NCBI GenBank assembly: GCA_947470185.1
Contig: CANIRZ010000016.1
Location: 1 to 42,845, forward strand
Direction of reading: 5' to 3'
DNA length: 42,845 nucleotides
From: Sphingomonadales bacterium
GTDB taxonomy: Bacteria; Pseudomonadota; Alphaproteobacteria; Sphingomonadales; Sphingomonadaceae
In this document: piece by piece, positions 1-11,300 of the stretch
Layout of the letters: the number at the start of each line of letters is the position of its first letter
How positions within the stretch are numbered: the stretch's first letter is position 1
Position numbers and translations under genes: made by a program
Notes under the pieces: generated by a model
Databases searched by the model: none
Seen by the model: only the letters and a program-made list of their open reading frames with translations
Told to the model about the DNA's origin: nothing

Positions 1-988
1 CGCGTTGCTGTGGGCCCGAGGGTGTCACGCACTCAAGCCCCGCCGCCGAGCCAGCCGCGTGAAAAATATCCCACAAGGCCGCCGATTTCGCCTCGACCTG
101 CCTGATATCGATGTCAGCCCATAGTTTCAGACCGCTTTCCAACGCGACAAGGCTCAGCACGCATGGCGTGCCGGTCAACCACCGTCTCATCCCCGGTGCC
201 GCTTCATAACCATCGGCGAATTCGAATGGCGCGGCATGGCCCATCCAGCCCGACAACGGATTGTGCAAACTCTCTTGCCAGCGCTTCGCAACATAGAGAA
301 ACGCAGGCGCGCCGGGGCCACCGTTGAGATATTTATAGCCGCAGCCCACCGCCAGATCCGCGCCGGCTGCATTCAACCCAACAGCGACCGCGCCCGCACT
401 ATGGCTCAAATCCCAACACACCAAAGCGCCAGCGTCATGCGCTGCCTTCGTCCACGCGGCCATGTCGAAACGTTCGGCGGTCTTATAATGCACATGCGTC
501 AGCATCAGCAACGCCGTGTCATCGCCCAACGCTTCTGCCAGCGCGCCGCGCTCTACTACGCGCAACTCTGCTCCCGCAACCGCAGCAACTGCACCTTCGG
601 CAATGTGCAGGTCCGTCGGGAAATTGCCAGCCTCACTCACCACGACATTGCGTTTCGGGTCCAGCCGGAGCGCAGCAACGATCAGCTTGTATAAATTCAC
701 TGACGTGGAATCCGCAGAGATCACTTCATCCGGGGCCGCGCCAATCAGCGGCGCGATCATCGCGCCCACGCGCTGTGGCGTATCAATCCAACCCTCGTTC
801 CAGCCACGGATCAACCGCTCACCCCATGCTTGGGTGATGGCCTCTGCGCCTGCCTGCACCGTTGCTAAAGGCAATTGCCCGAGCGAATTGCCGTCGAGGT
901 AAATTACCCCTGCCGGGCACATAAACTGTGCACGATATGAAGCCAGAGGATCCGCCGCATCCAGTGCCTCTGCCTGCTCCAAAGTCAT
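1..988 (-). CDS. kynU: Kynureninase, C-terminus cut by window edge
   Basis: PLP-dependent enzyme that cleaves L-kynurenine to anthranilate and alanine (tryptophan catabolism, cytosol). The 329 codons visible here run from ATG at 988 to the window edge, so the last part of the roughly 410-residue family length is missing. Seen: an N-terminal LDGNSLG motif (about residues 31-37), DSTSVN around residue 93, WDLSHSAGA around 192-200 (the Asp that contacts the PLP ring nitrogen in this fold), and GYKYLNGGPG around 217-226, whose Lys219 is the expected Schiff-base lysine. The start codon overlaps the stop of the upstream hydrolase (ATGA, 985-988), so the two are translationally coupled. Family assignment is firm. 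The missing C-terminus cannot be judged. Confidence 0.95.
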   Translation of the reverse strand, partial: MTLEQAEALDAADPLASYRAQFMCPAGVIYLDGNSLGQLPLATVQAGAEAITQAWGERLIRGWNEGWIDTPQRVGAMIAPLIGAAPDEVISADSTSVNLYKLIVAALRLDPKRNVVVSEAGNFPTDLHIAEGAVAAVAGAELRVVERGALAEALGDDTALLMLTHVHYKTAERFDMAAWTKAAHDAGALVCWDLSHSAGAVAVGLNAAGADLAVGCGYKYLNGGPGAPAFLYVAKRWQESLHNPLSGWMGHAAPFEFADGYEAAPGMRRWLTGTPCVLSLVALESGLKLWADIDIRQVEAKSAALWDIFHAAGSAAGLECVTPSGPQQR

Positions 989-1881
989 AACTTAAATACC
1001 CTCAATATCTCCGCACGCTGCTTGCCCCAACTCACACTGTCGGGTGCAATGAGCTCGACATGGCCTTCGCCCGGCGTCGTCACCATCTTTGCGCCATAAG
1101 CCCTGCCAAAGGCGGGCGGCGCGATGCGATCGCGATCGTTGTTAAACTGAATCTCCCGCCCGCGCGTCTTGGGCATCTCCGGCGGAGAGACGCGGGCAAA
1201 GGCATCGCCCGCCATCTTGGCTGCTGCATCTGCGCCACATGGATGGTCAGGCAGCTTCGTTTGCGCGCGCAAATCGGGTAAGCCACCTTGCGAGATTGCA
1301 ACGTCCACCAGCAACGGCGCGCGCCCACGCAACGCATCGCCCTTGGCCAAAGCCGACCGCCGCGCCAGCCACAGCGACAAATGCCCGCCAGCCGAATGCC
1401 CGATCGTTACAACCGGCGTATCGGTGCGAAAGCCAAACTCCCCGCGCTTTGTAGCAAACAAATCCGCCGCTGCGCCAACATCCTGATAGGTCGTCGGATA
1501 GCCGCCGCCGCGGTCCACGCCACGATATTCGATATTCCAAACGCCCACGCCATGCGCGCGCAGGTCATCGGCAATCCAGTTCATGATATCGCGCTCTGCA
1601 ATCGCGGTCTGCCAGCATCCGCCATGGATCATCACAACTGCCGGATGCGGCCCACGTCCGAATTTCGACGGCGAAGGCTGCCACACATCGACCACTTGTA
1701 AGGAATCCTCGCCATAGCGGATCGTTGCAGCTGGCGTAGGTTTTGCCCGCGACAACAGGTCCTTCCACACCATGATTGGTTTCGTCGCCAATGGCGCTAT
1801 CGCCGCATTCTCCATCGCTGGTGCACAACCAGCTGCGCTGGTTAAGAGCAAAAGCAAAAAACCCAATCGCGCGACAGCCAA
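985..1881 (-). CDS. Secreted alpha/beta hydrolase, arylformamidase-like
   Basis: Alpha/beta-hydrolase of 298 residues. Seen: an oxyanion-hole motif HGGCWQ around residues 86-91, a nucleophile elbow GHSAGGH around 161-167 (Ser163), a likely catalytic Asp in the NNDRDR stretch near 250, and His274 in GEGH. HGG-x-W plus GHSAGGH resembles the eukaryote-type N-formylkynurenine formamidase, and the gene overlaps kynU by 4 bp, so hydrolysis of N-formylkynurenine is a reasonable inference; a general esterase is the alternative. I chose TTG at 1881: a GAGGAG box inside the end of lepA lies 7 nt upstream, and translation then begins directly with a hydrophobic signal peptide. A start at 1914 is possible but has no such box. 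The segment LTSAAGC near residue 19 is a poor lipobox, so the protein may be Sec-exported rather than lipidated. Export is odd for a formamidase. Confidence 0.85.
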   Translation of the reverse strand: MAVARLGFLLLLLTSAAGCAPAMENAAIAPLATKPIMVWKDLLSRAKPTPAATIRYGEDSLQVVDVWQPSPSKFGRGPHPAVVMIHGGCWQTAIAERDIMNWIADDLRAHGVGVWNIEYRGVDRGGGYPTTYQDVGAAADLFATKRGEFGFRTDTPVVTIGHSAGGHLSLWLARRSALAKGDALRGRAPLLVDVAISQGGLPDLRAQTKLPDHPCGADAAAKMAGDAFARVSPPEMPKTRGREIQFNNDRDRIAPPAFGRAYGAKMVTTPGEGHVELIAPDSVSWGKQRAEILRVFKL

Positions 1882-1885
1882 ATAC

Positions 1886-3703
1886 TTACTCCTCGCCCAT
1901 CCGCAACGCCGCAATAAACGCTTCCTGCGGAATGCTCACATTGCCATATTCGCGCATCCGCGCCTTGCCCTTTTTCTGCTTTTCCAGCAGCTTTTTCTTA
2001 CGGCTAATGTCGCCGCCATAGCATTTGGCGGTCACGTCCTTGCGCATCGCGGCGATAGTTTCGCGGGCGATGACTTTGCCGCCGATCGCGGCCTGAATGG
2101 GGATTTTGAACAGATGGCGCGGGATCAGGTCTTTCAGGCGTTCGCACATGCCGCGGCCGCGCGATTCTGCGGTGCCGCGGTGGACGATCATGCTGAGCGC
2201 ATCGACCGCGTCGCCATTGACCATGATGCTCATCTTCACAAGGTCGCCTTCGCGGTGGCCGATCTGGTGATAATCGAACGAGGCATAGCCACGGCTAATG
2301 CTCTTGAGGCGGTCGTAAAAGTCGAACACAACTTCATTCAACGGCAATTCATAGACGATCTGCGCTCGGCCACCGACATAGGTCAGTTGCTTTTGAATGC
2401 CGCGCCGGTCTTGGCATAGTTTCAAGATGGAGCCGAGATATTCATCAGGGCAGTAAATCGTCGCCTCGATCCATGGCTCCTGAATTTCGTCGATGCGGTT
2501 GACGTCGGGCATGTCGGCTGGGTTGTGCAGCTCCATACTGCGCGCATCCTCGGTCTTGCTGCGGCTGAGCTCAAGCTTATAGACCACCGACGGCGCCGTG
2601 GTGATAAGGTCAAGGTCGAACTCGCGCGTCAGGCGCTCCTGAATGATCTCCAAGTGGAGCAGCCCAAGAAAGCCACAGCGAAAGCCAAAGCCCAAGGCGG
2701 CGCTGCTTTCGGTTTCGAAGCTGAACGATGCGTCGTTAAGGCGCAGTTTGCTGATGCTTTCGCGCAGTTTCTCAAAGTCGGCGGCGTCGGTCGGGAACAG
2801 GCCGCAGAACACGACGGGCTGCACTTCTTTAAAGCCGGGGAGCGGTTCGGCGGCAGGGCGCTTGGCATCGGTGATGGTGTCGCCGACGCGGGTTTGGGCG
2901 ACTTCCTTGATCTGCGCGGTGATGATGCCGACTTCGCCCGCGGCGATTTCGGAAAGGATCTCCAACTTTGGCCGCATGCAGCCGACGCGGTCAACTAGAT
3001 GCTTTGTGCCCGCGGCCATGAACTGAATTTCCTGACCCTTTTTGATTGAGCCGTCGATCACGCGGATCAGGATGACGACGCCCAGATACGGGTCATACCA
3101 TGAATCGACGAGCATCGCCTTCAACGGTGCGTTGCGGTCGCCCTTTGGCGGGGGAATGCGGGTAACGACGGCCTCAAGCACTTCGGCAATGCCGATGCCC
3201 GATTTCGCGCTGGTCAGGACGGCGTTGTCGGCAGGCAAGCCGATGATTTCCTCAATCTCAGCCTTGACCTTGTCGACTTCGGCGGCGGGAAGGTCGATCT
3301 TGTTGATGACGGGCACGATTTCATGGTCATGCTCGATCGATTGGTAGACGTTGGCGAGCGTTTGCGCCTCAACACCCTGCGCCGCGTCGACGACAAGCAA
3401 CGCGCCTTCGCATGCGGCGAGGCTGCGCGACACTTCATAAGCAAAGTCGACATGGCCGGGCGTGTCCATCAGGTTGAGCTGGTAAGTGAGGCCGTCGTTC
3501 GCGGTGTAATCCAGCCGCACCGTCTGCGCCTTGATCGTGATGCCGCGCTCTTTCTCAATGTCCATATTATCAAGGACTTGGCTCGTCATTTCGCGCGCAG
3601 TGAGCCCGCCGGTTTGTTGGATCAACCGGTCGGCCAGCGTGGACTTCCCATGGTCAATGTGCGCGATAATGGAAAAATTACGGATGAGAGCAAGTTCAGT
3701 CAT
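1886..3703 (-). CDS. lepA: Elongation factor 4 (LepA), ribosomal back-translocase GTPase
   Basis: Translational GTPase of 605 residues, the usual length. Order seen: G1 AHIDHGKST (14-22), switch [11 protein letters not shown]3 DTPGHVDF, G4 NKID, G5 SAKSGIG, then the beta-barrel and EF-G-like domains, and the LepA C-terminal region with [11 protein letters not shown] and a basic end ([15 protein letters not shown]). Known role: binds stalled or mistranslocated ribosomes and assists translation or 30S biogenesis under stress. ATG at 3703 has an AGGGG box 6 nt upstream. The gene is divergent from rpoB, and its last codons supply the Shine-Dalgarno sequence of the downstream hydrolase. Confidence 0.98.
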   Translation of the reverse strand: MTELALIRNFSIIAHIDHGKSTLADRLIQQTGGLTAREMTSQVLDNMDIEKERGITIKAQTVRLDYTANDGLTYQLNLMDTPGHVDFAYEVSRSLAACEGALLVVDAAQGVEAQTLANVYQSIEHDHEIVPVINKIDLPAAEVDKVKAEIEEIIGLPADNAVLTSAKSGIGIAEVLEAVVTRIPPPKGDRNAPLKAMLVDSWYDPYLGVVILIRVIDGSIKKGQEIQFMAAGTKHLVDRVGCMRPKLEILSEIAAGEVGIITAQIKEVAQTRVGDTITDAKRPAAEPLPGFKEVQPVVFCGLFPTDAADFEKLRESISKLRLNDASFSFETESSAALGFGFRCGFLGLLHLEIIQERLTREFDLDLITTAPSVVYKLELSRSKTEDARSMELHNPADMPDVNRIDEIQEPWIEATIYCPDEYLGSILKLCQDRRGIQKQLTYVGGRAQIVYELPLNEVVFDFYDRLKSISRGYASFDYHQIGHREGDLVKMSIMVNGDAVDALSMIVHRGTAESRGRGMCERLKDLIPRHLFKIPIQAAIGGKVIARETIAAMRKDVTAKCYGGDISRKKKLLEKQKKGKARMREYGNVSIPQEAFIAALRMGEE

Positions 3704-3885
3704 ACCGCGCCCCTAGCAGGGCCGCCCCGCCCCATCAAGCATGGCGGAAAGGCGGTAGGGGGTTATGTGAATTGAGGTGCGCGCGGGTGGGGTTTGTAAG
3801 AAAAAGCCGGCTAAACGTTGCGCGACATCAATTTAAGTGAGGCCGTTCGTCGCGGATTTACGCGATAGGCCGCATGGGACGGGCC

Positions 3886-3914
3886 TTGACCCCCGCCCCC
3901 GCGCCGCCTATACG
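3886..3914 (+). promoter_or_regulatory. Predicted housekeeping-sigma promoter for rpoBC
   Basis: TTGACC at 3886-3891 and TATACG at 3909-3914 are separated by exactly 17 nt. This is close to the sigma-70/RpoD consensus and lies about 195 nt upstream of the rpoB start. The spacer is strikingly C/G-rich. No start site has been mapped here, so this is a sequence-based prediction. Confidence 0.6.
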
Positions 3915-4018
3915 CAACCCCAACACCCCACCCATCGGGAACAGCCTTGTCGTCGCGCAATGGGGCTAACGCATTGATGGATATGGGTTTCACATACGCG
4001 AAACGGCTGCACGGCAGG

Positions 4019-4034
4019 GCCCGAATCTTCGGGC
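4019..4034 (+). other. Small hairpin in rpoB leader
   Basis: GCCCGA and TCGGGC form a 6-bp stem around the 4-nt loop ATCT, in the predicted 5' leader of rpoB. There is no U-run behind it, so it is not a classical terminator. A role as a pause or transcript-stability element is only a possibility. Confidence 0.35.
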
Positions 4035-4109
4035 ATTGCTATGCGGCCTTTTCTTGTCTGGTGGACAATCTTCCTGCGCTTGGCATTTCTAACTGAGGCA
4101 AAGCACCTT

Positions 4110-7100
4110 ATGGCATCCCGTCCCGCTCCTGCGACATTGTCGCGTCAAAAGCGTATCCGCAAAATCTTCGGTAACATCCACGAAGTTATCGACATGCCCA
4201 ACCTCATTGAGGTCCAGCGTGAGAGCTATGAACAGTTCCTGCGTTCCGACCCGTCGATTGGCTATGTATCCGGCCTTGAAAAGACGCTGCGCAGCGTCTT
4301 TCCGGTTAAGGATTTTGCCGGCACATCGGAACTCGACTTCGTGCATTACGAATTGGAAGATCCCAAATTTGACGTTGAAGAATGCCGTCAGCGCGGAATT
4401 ACTTATGCGGCGCAGATGAAGGTTACCCTTCGCCTGATCGTGTTTGAGGTTGACCCCGACACCGAAGCGCGTTCGGTTCTCGATATCAAGGAGCAGGACG
4501 TCTACATGGGCGACATGCCGCTCATGACGCATAACGGCACCTTCTTCATCAACGGTACAGAGCGCGTTATCGTATCGCAGATGCACCGTTCGCCGGGCGT
4601 ATTGTTCGACCATGACCGCGGCAAAACGCACAGCAGCGGCAAATATCTGTTTGCAGCTCGCGTCATTCCGTATCGCGGTTCGTGGCTCGACTTTGAATTC
4701 GACGCCAAGGACATCGTCAACGTCCGTATCGACCGTAAGCGCAAATTGCCGGTCACGACCTTGCTTTACTCGCTTGGCCTGAACGACGAAGAAATCCTAG
4801 GTCACTTCTATGACCGCGTGACATTTGCGCGTGGCAAGGGTGGATGGAAAATTCCATTCAATTCCGAGCAATGGCGCGCTTCGAAGCCGATGTTTGACAT
4901 TGTCGATGCCAAGACCGGCGAAGTTGTGTTCCCAGCCGGTACTAAGATCACCCCGCGCGCTGCCAACAAGGCAGTTAAGGATGGCTTGACCGACTTGCTG
5001 ATCCCGACCGAGGAAATCTTCGGCCGTTATTCGGCATTCGACCTTATCGATGAAAAGACTGGCCGCATTTATGTGGAAGCTGGCGATGAAATCACCGCCG
5101 AAAACCTCGAAGCGTTGGACAAGGCGGGCATCGACAGCCTTGAACTGCTCGACATCGACCATGTCATCACGGGCGCATGGATGCGCAATACGTTGAAGGC
5201 AGACAAAGCCGAGAACCGCGACATGGGCCTTGATGCGATCTACCGCGTCATGCGTCCTGGCGAACCGCCAACGCGCGAAACCGCAGAAGCGCTGTTCGCT
5301 GGTCTGTTCTTTGATGCAGACCGCTATGACCTGAGCGCGGTTGGCCGCGTTAAGTTGAACATGCGTTTGAACCTCGACGTTGAAGACACGCTCACCACGC
5401 TGCGCACGGAAGATATCCTCGCCGTGGTCAAGGAACTGGTGAACCTGAAGGACGGCAAAGGCGAAATCGACGATATCGATAACCTCGGCAACCGTCGTGT
5501 GCGTTCGGTCGGCGAATTGCTGGAAAACCAGTATCGCGTAGGCTTGCTGCGTATGGAGCGCGCTGTGAAGGAGCGCATGAGCTCGGTCGACGTATCGACC
5601 GTGATGCCAAACGACCTGATTAACGCAAAGCCAGCGGTTGCTGCTGTGCGCGAATTCTTTGGTTCGTCGCAATTGTCGCAGTTTATGGATCAGACCAACC
5701 CGCTTTCGGAAGTCACCCATAAGCGCCGCGTTTCGGCACTTGGACCAGGTGGTCTGACCCGTGAGCGTGCAGGCTTTGAAGTCCGCGACGTTCACCCGAC
5801 CCATTATGGCCGTATCTGCCCGATTGAAACGCCGGAAGGCCCGAACATTGGTCTGATCAACTCGCTGGCATCATTCAGCCGCGTGAACAAATATGGCTTT
5901 ATCGAAACGCCATATCGCAAGGTCGTAGACAATAAAGTCACCGACGACGTGGTGTATCTCTCCGCAATGGAAGAGCAAAAGAACACCATCGCGCAGGCAA
6001 ACGCCGAATTGAACGCTGATGGTAGCTTTGTCGAAGATCTAATTTCGTCGCGTGAAGCAGGTGAATTCCTGATGGCACCGCGTGACCAGATTACTTTGAT
6101 GGACGTCTCGCCAAAGCAGCTTGTTTCGGTTGCAGCATCGCTCATCCCGTTCCTGGAAAACGATGACGCCAACCGCGCATTGATGGGTTCCAACATGCAA
6201 CGTCAGGCTGTGCCTCTGCTGCGTGCAGAAGCACCATTTGTCGGAACTGGCATGGAAGAAACCGTGGCACGTGACTCCGGCGCGGCCATTGGCGCACGCC
6301 GCACAGGTATTGTCGACCAAGTCGATGCAACCCGTATTGTTGTGCGCGTAACTGGCGATGTTGAACCCGGCAAATCGGGCGTAGACATTTACACGTTGCA
6401 GAAATTCCAGCGCTCCAACCAGAATACATGCATCAACCAGAAGCCTTTGGTGAAGGTCGGTGACGTAATCGAAGCTGGTGACATTATTGCTGATGGTCCT
6501 TCGACTGAACTGGGTGAACTCGCATTGGGCAAGAACAGCCTCGTCGCGTTTATGCCTTGGAACGGATATAACTACGAAGACTCGATCCTGATCTCCGAGC
6601 GTATCGTGAAAGACGATGTGTTCACATCGGTCCATATCGAAGAATTCGAAGTCATGGCCCGCGACACGAAGCTTGGACCAGAAGACATCACCCGCGATAT
6701 TCCAAATGTGGGTGAAGACGCTCTTCGCAGCCTTGATGAAGCCGGCATTGTCTACATCGGCGCTGAAGTGCACCCAGGTGACATTTTGGTCGGCAAGATC
6801 ACGCCAAAGGGCGAAAGCCCGATGACACCGGAAGAAAAGCTGCTGCGCGCCATCTTTGGTGAAAAGGCAAGCGATGTGCGTGACACGTCGCTGCGTCTCT
6901 CGCCAGGCGTTGCGGGTACTGTGGTTCAAGTCCGCGTCTTTAACCGTCATGGTATCGATAAAGACGAACGTGCGATGGCCATCGAACGTGAAGAAATTGA
7001 GCGCCTTGCGAAGGACCGCGAGGACGAACGTTCGATTTTGAACCGTGCGACTTACAACCGCTTGAAAGACATGCTCATTGGTCAGACTGCAGCAGCAGCG

Positions 7101-8267
7101 CCAAAGGGCATCAAAAAGGGCGACGTCATCACTGAGGATAATCTCAGCGAAGTCGAACGTTACGAATGGTGGAAAATCGCCGTTGCCGACGACAAGGTCC
7201 AAGGCGACCTTGAAGCCGTCAAGGTTCAGTATGATGAAGCCGTCAAACTGATCGTCGAGAAGTTCGAAGATCGTCGTGAGAAGCTGGAGCGTGGCGATGA
7301 GCTTGCACCAGGCGTGCTCAAGATGGTCAAGGTTTTCGTCGCAGTGAAGCGTAAGCTACAGCCAGGCGACAAAATGGCCGGACGTCACGGGAACAAGGGT
7401 GTTATTTCGCGGATACTTCCGCAAGAAGACATGCCGTTCTTGGCCGATGGCACCCCTGTCGACATCGTGCTCAACCCATTGGGTGTGCCGTCACGTATGA
7501 ATGTGGGGCAGATTTTCGAAACCCATCTTGGTTGGGCTGCGCGTAGTTTGGGTATGCAAATTGGTGATGCTCTTGAAGAGTGGCGCCATGCAAACCCGAA
7601 CCCCCAAGCAGCTGCGCCTCCAGCAGTCGTGCGTGAACGTTTGGCGAAGGCCTATGGCGACAATTACGCAGACGAGATCAATGGTCGCAGCGATGCCGAC
7701 ATCATTGAGCTTGCTGGTAACGTCAGAACAGGTGTTCCCATGGGTACACCCGTGTTCGACGGTGCGCGTGAAGCCGACGTGACGAAGATGCTCCAGCTTG
7801 CAGGGCTCGATGGCTCAGGCCAATCAGACCTGTTCGACGGACGCACCGGCGACATGTTCGACCGCAAGGTTACCGTGGGCATCATTTACATGCTTAAGCT
7901 GCATCACCTTGTTGATGACAAGATCCACGCCCGTTCGATCGGACCGTACAGCCTTGTTACGCAACAACCACTTGGTGGTAAGGCGCAATTCGGCGGTCAG
8001 CGTTTCGGGGAAATGGAATGCTGGGCACTTCAAGCCTATGGCGCTGCTTACACCTTGCAGGAAATGCTGACGGTCAAATCCGATGACGTCATCGGTCGTA
8101 CCAAAGTTTACGAAGCGATCGTCAAAGGTGACGACAGCTTCGAAGCCGGTATCCCCGAGAGCTTCAACGTTCTGGTTAAGGAAATGCGCTCGCTCGGCCT
8201 CAATGTTGAGCTGAAAGCGCATGATTTGATCGAGGGTGACGAAGGCTTTGCCGAGGCAGCAGAATAA
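4110..8267 (+). CDS. rpoB: DNA-directed RNA polymerase subunit beta
   Basis: Catalytic beta subunit of RNA polymerase, 1385 residues, in the usual range for alphaproteobacteria. Seen: the N-terminal [12 protein letters not shown] and [13 protein letters not shown] segments, the rifampicin region beginning [13 protein letters not shown] at residue 519, the [17 protein letters not shown] segment, [13 protein letters not shown] near the active centre, and the C-terminal [25 protein letters not shown] region that contacts beta-prime. Q524, D527, H537 and S542 match the rifampicin-sensitive residues Q513, D516, H526 and S531 of E. coli, so no classical resistance substitution is visible. ATG at 4110 is preferred over the in-frame ATG at 4041 because it gives a normal N-terminus and has GAGG 11 nt upstream. 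Cotranscribed with rpoC. Unusually, rplL is not immediately upstream. Confidence 0.98.
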   Translation: MASRPAPATLSRQKRIRKIFGNIHEVIDMPNLIEVQRESYEQFLRSDPSIGYVSGLEKTLRSVFPVKDFAGTSELDFVHYELEDPKFDVEECRQRGITYAAQMKVTLRLIVFEVDPDTEARSVLDIKEQDVYMGDMPLMTHNGTFFINGTERVIVSQMHRSPGVLFDHDRGKTHSSGKYLFAARVIPYRGSWLDFEFDAKDIVNVRIDRKRKLPVTTLLYSLGLNDEEILGHFYDRVTFARGKGGWKIPFNSEQWRASKPMFDIVDAKTGEVVFPAGTKITPRAANKAVKDGLTDLLIPTEEIFGRYSAFDLIDEKTGRIYVEAGDEITAENLEALDKAGIDSLELLDIDHVITGAWMRNTLKADKAENRDMGLDAIYRVMRPGEPPTRETAEALFAGLFFDADRYDLSAVGRVKLNMRLNLDVEDTLTTLRTEDILAVVKELVNLKDGKGEIDDIDNLGNRRVRSVGELLENQYRVGLLRMERAVKERMSSVDVSTVMPNDLINAKPAVAAVREFFGSSQLSQFMDQTNPLSEVTHKRRVSALGPGGLTRERAGFEVRDVHPTHYGRICPIETPEGPNIGLINSLASFSRVNKYGFIETPYRKVVDNKVTDDVVYLSAMEEQKNTIAQANAELNADGSFVEDLISSREAGEFLMAPRDQITLMDVSPKQLVSVAASLIPFLENDDANRALMGSNMQRQAVPLLRAEAPFVGTGMEETVARDSGAAIGARRTGIVDQVDATRIVVRVTGDVEPGKSGVDIYTLQKFQRSNQNTCINQKPLVKVGDVIEAGDIIADGPSTELGELALGKNSLVAFMPWNGYNYEDSILISERIVKDDVFTSVHIEEFEVMARDTKLGPEDITRDIPNVGEDALRSLDEAGIVYIGAEVHPGDILVGKITPKGESPMTPEEKLLRAIFGEKASDVRDTSLRLSPGVAGTVVQVRVFNRHGIDKDERAMAIEREEIERLAKDREDERSILNRATYNRLKDMLIGQTAAAAPKGIKKGDVITEDNLSEVERYEWWKIAVADDKVQGDLEAVKVQYDEAVKLIVEKFEDRREKLERGDELAPGVLKMVKVFVAVKRKLQPGDKMAGRHGNKGVISRILPQEDMPFLADGTPVDIVLNPLGVPSRMNVGQIFETHLGWAARSLGMQIGDALEEWRHANPNPQAAAPPAVVRERLAKAYGDNYADEINGRSDADIIELAGNVRTGVPMGTPVFDGAREADVTKMLQLAGLDGSGQSDLFDGRTGDMFDRKVTVGIIYMLKLHHLVDDKIHARSIGPYSLVTQQPLGGKAQFGGQRFGEMECWALQAYGAAYTLQEMLTVKSDDVIGRTKVYEAIVKGDDSFEAGIPESFNVLVKEMRSLGLNVELKAHDLIEGDEGFAEAAE

Positions 8268-8276
8268 AGCAGAGAT

Positions 8277-8296
8277 GGGCGGATTTCGGTCCGCCC
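8277..8296 (+). other. Hairpin between rpoB and rpoC
   Basis: GGGCGGA (8277-8283) and TCCGCCC (8290-8296) form a 7-bp stem with a 6-nt loop, just after the rpoB stop. It is followed by CC-rich sequence without a U-tract, so it should not end transcription. It may mark an RNA processing or pause site that balances rpoB and rpoC. Confidence 0.4.
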
Positions 8297-8348
8297 CCTG
8301 TCCCTGCCTTTAGGTTTTCATGGGCCCATGCCCACTGAGGAAATGAAT

Positions 8349-11300
8349 ATGAACGAACTATCGAAATTCAACAATCCCATCGCCAAGGTCGAAACCTTTG
8401 ACCAGATCCAGATCGGGATTGCATCGCCGGAGAAAATCCGCAGCTGGTCTTTTGGCGAAATCAAAAAGCCGGAAACCATCAACTATCGCACGTTCAAGCC
8501 AGAGCGTGACGGTCTTTTCTGCGCGCGCATCTTTGGTCCGGTAAAGGATTACGAGTGCCTTTGCGGCAAGTATAAGCGCATGAAGTATAAGGGCGTCGTC
8601 TGCGAAAAGTGCGGCGTTGAAGTAACCGTCACCAAGGTACGCCGTGAGCGCATGGGCCATATCGAGCTTGCTGCGCCTGTTGCCCATATCTGGTTCCTGA
8701 AGTCGCTGCCTTCGCGCATCGGCCTGTTGCTCGACATGCAGTTGAAGCAGCTTGAGCGCGTGCTGTACTTTGAAAATTACATCGTAACTGAGCCTGGTCT
8801 GACCGCGCTTGAGAAGTTCCAGTTGCTGAGCGAAGACGAATTGCTCGACGCGCAGGACGAATATGGCGAAGATGCCTTCACCGCCAGCATTGGTGCCGAA
8901 GCCGTCAAGACCATGTTGATGGACCTTGATCTTGAGCAAGAGCGTACCGACCTGCTCGACGAGTTGGCCGTTACCAAGTCGGAACTCAAGCCAAAGAAGA
9001 TCATCAAGCGTTTAAAGGTCGTCGAAAGCTTCATCGATTCCGGCAACAAGCCAGAGTGGATGATCTTGGACGTCATTCCCGTCATTCCGCCAGAATTGCG
9101 TCCGCTGGTGCCGTTGGATGGTGGCCGTTTTGCAACGTCCGATCTCAACGATCTCTATCGCCGCGTTATCAACCGTAACAACCGTTTGAAGCGCCTGATT
9201 GAGCTGCGCGCTCCAGATATCATTGTCCGCAACGAAAAACGTATGCTGCAGGAAGCTGTTGACGCGTTGTTCGACAATGGCCGTCGGGGTCGTACGATCA
9301 CGGGCGCTAACAAGCGTCCGCTGAAGTCGCTATCCGACATGCTCAAGGGCAAGCAAGGCCGCTTCCGCCAGAACCTTTTGGGTAAGCGCGTCGATTATTC
9401 GGGTCGTTCGGTCATCGTGACCGGTCCAGAATTGAAATTGCATCAGTGCGGCCTGCCGAAGAAAATGGCGCTCGAGCTGTTCAAGCCATTCATCTACTCG
9501 CGTTTGGATGCAAAGGGTCTTTCGATGACCCTGAAGCAAGCCAAGAAGTGGGTCGAAAAGGAACGCAAGGAAGTTTGGGACATCCTCGACGAGGTTATCC
9601 GCGAGCATCCCGTGTTGCTGAACCGCGCACCTACGCTGCACCGTTTGGGCATTCAGGCGTTCGAACCTGTCCTGATTGAAGGCAAGGCGATCCAGCTTCA
9701 CCCATTGGTCTGCTCGGCATTTAACGCCGACTTCGATGGTGACCAGATGGCCGTCCACGTTCCATTGAGCCTTGAGGCTCAGCTTGAAGCACGCGTATTG
9801 ATGATGTCGACCAACAACATCCTGTCGCCAGCCAATGGTAAGCCAATCATCGTTCCTTCGCAGGATATGGTCTTGGGTCTGTATTATCTCTCGATGGATC
9901 GCCGCGGCGAACCAGGCGAAGGCATGATGCTGTCCGATATGGCCGAAGTGCATCAGGCAATTGAAGTGGGTGCGGTAACGCTTCACTCCAAGATCATCGC
10001 CCGCGTGCCACAGACGGGTGAAGATGGCGTTGAGCGCATGGTGCGCTTCGACACCACACCTGGCCGTATGTTGCTTGCAGAAACGCTGCCAAAGAGCCAC
10101 CGCGTGCCATTCGAAACCGTCAACCGCCTTCTCACCAAGAAGGAAATTGGCGACGTTATCGATCAGGTCTACCGTCACACGGGTCAGAAAGACACGGTTC
10201 TCTTCGCAGACGCTATCATGTCGCTTGGCTTCAAATATGCGTTCAAGGCCGGTATTTCGTTCGGCAAGGACGACATGATCATTCCGGAAGAAAAAACCGA
10301 AATGGTTGCCGAAACCAAGGCTATTGTTGCCGATTTTGAGCAACAATATCAGGACGGCCTGATAACGCAGCAGGAAAAGTACAACAAGGTGATCGACGCC
10401 TGGTCCACATGCGGTGACAAGGTCGCCAACGCCATGATGGACAAGCTGAAGGCTTCGCCAATGGACGAACATGGCCGCGAATTGCCGGTCAACTCGGTCT
10501 ATATGATGAGCCACTCCGGTGCGCGTGGTTCGCCAGCGCAGATGAAGCAGCTTGCCGGTATGCGTGGGTTAATGGCCAAGCCTTCGGGCGAGATCATCGA
10601 AACACCGATCATTTCGAACTTTAAGGAAGGTCTGACCGTTCTCGAGTATTTCAACTCGACCCACGGTGCCCGTAAGGGTCTGGCCGATACCGCACTGAAG
10701 ACAGCAAACTCAGGTTATCTGACGCGCCGTCTGGTGGACGTATCGCAGGATTGCACCATCGTTGAAGTCGATTGCGGCACAGAGCGTGCCTTGGAAATGC
10801 GTTCAATCGTTCAGGGTGGTTCAACAATCGCCTCGCTTGGTGAACGTGTTCTTGGTCGTACCACAGCAGAAAACATCATGGGCCTTGATGGTAAGGTATT
10901 GATCCCATCAGGAACTTTGCTCGACGAGCCGATGGTTGTTGCCATGGAAGAAACAGGTATTCAGGCGCTGAAGATCCGCTCGCCATTGGTATGCGAATCC
11001 AAGGTCGGCGTTTGCGGCACCTGCTATGGCCGCGATCTTGCACGCGGTACGCCAGTAAACATCGGTGAAGCTGTCGGCGTTATCGCTGCCCAGTCCATTG
11101 GTGAGCCCGGCACGCAGCTGACCATGCGTACCTTCCACATTGGTGGTGCGGCGCAGTTGAACGAGCAATCGAACCTCGATGCAACCGCATCAGGTAAGGT
11201 TATGTATCGCGATCTGCCAAGCATCGTCGACAAGCGTAAGAAGCGTTTGGCGATGGCACGTAACGGTGAACTGATCATCGTCGACAAGGACGGCCGTGAA

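Larger units (their letters stand above)
3704..4109. other. lepA-rpoB divergent intergenic/leader region
   Basis: This 406-bp stretch has no gene I can support. It holds the lepA upstream region, the predicted rpoB promoter (3886-3914), a leader of roughly 190 nt with a small hairpin (4019-4034), and the rpoB Shine-Dalgarno sequence GAGG at 4095-4098. A 60-codon minus-strand frame at 3811-3993 has no recognisable features. An in-frame upstream ATG for rpoB at 4041 would add 23 residues that are not typical of RpoB. Confidence 0.6.

Noticed and set aside
3703-3738. TTGATG-N17-TAGGGG as a promoter giving a leaderless lepA transcript
   Set aside because: TAGGGG is a poor -10 and fits better as the lepA Shine-Dalgarno (AGGGG, 6 nt before ATG).
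4041-4109. In-frame N-terminal extension of rpoB by 23 residues
   Set aside because: The hydrophobic extension does not match RpoB N-termini, while ATG 4110 has GAGG upstream and a normal start.
4797-5804. Minus-strand open frame of 335 codons inside rpoB
   Set aside because: Same reasoning: a frame shadow of a conserved gene.
6039-7202. Long minus-strand open frame (387 codons) inside rpoB
   Set aside because: Antisense frame over a well-conserved gene; low-complexity protein without domains, due to rpoB codon use.
9330-10514. Long minus-strand open frame (394 codons) inside rpoC
   Set aside because: Antisense to conserved rpoC sequence, with no recognisable domain or ribosome-binding site.
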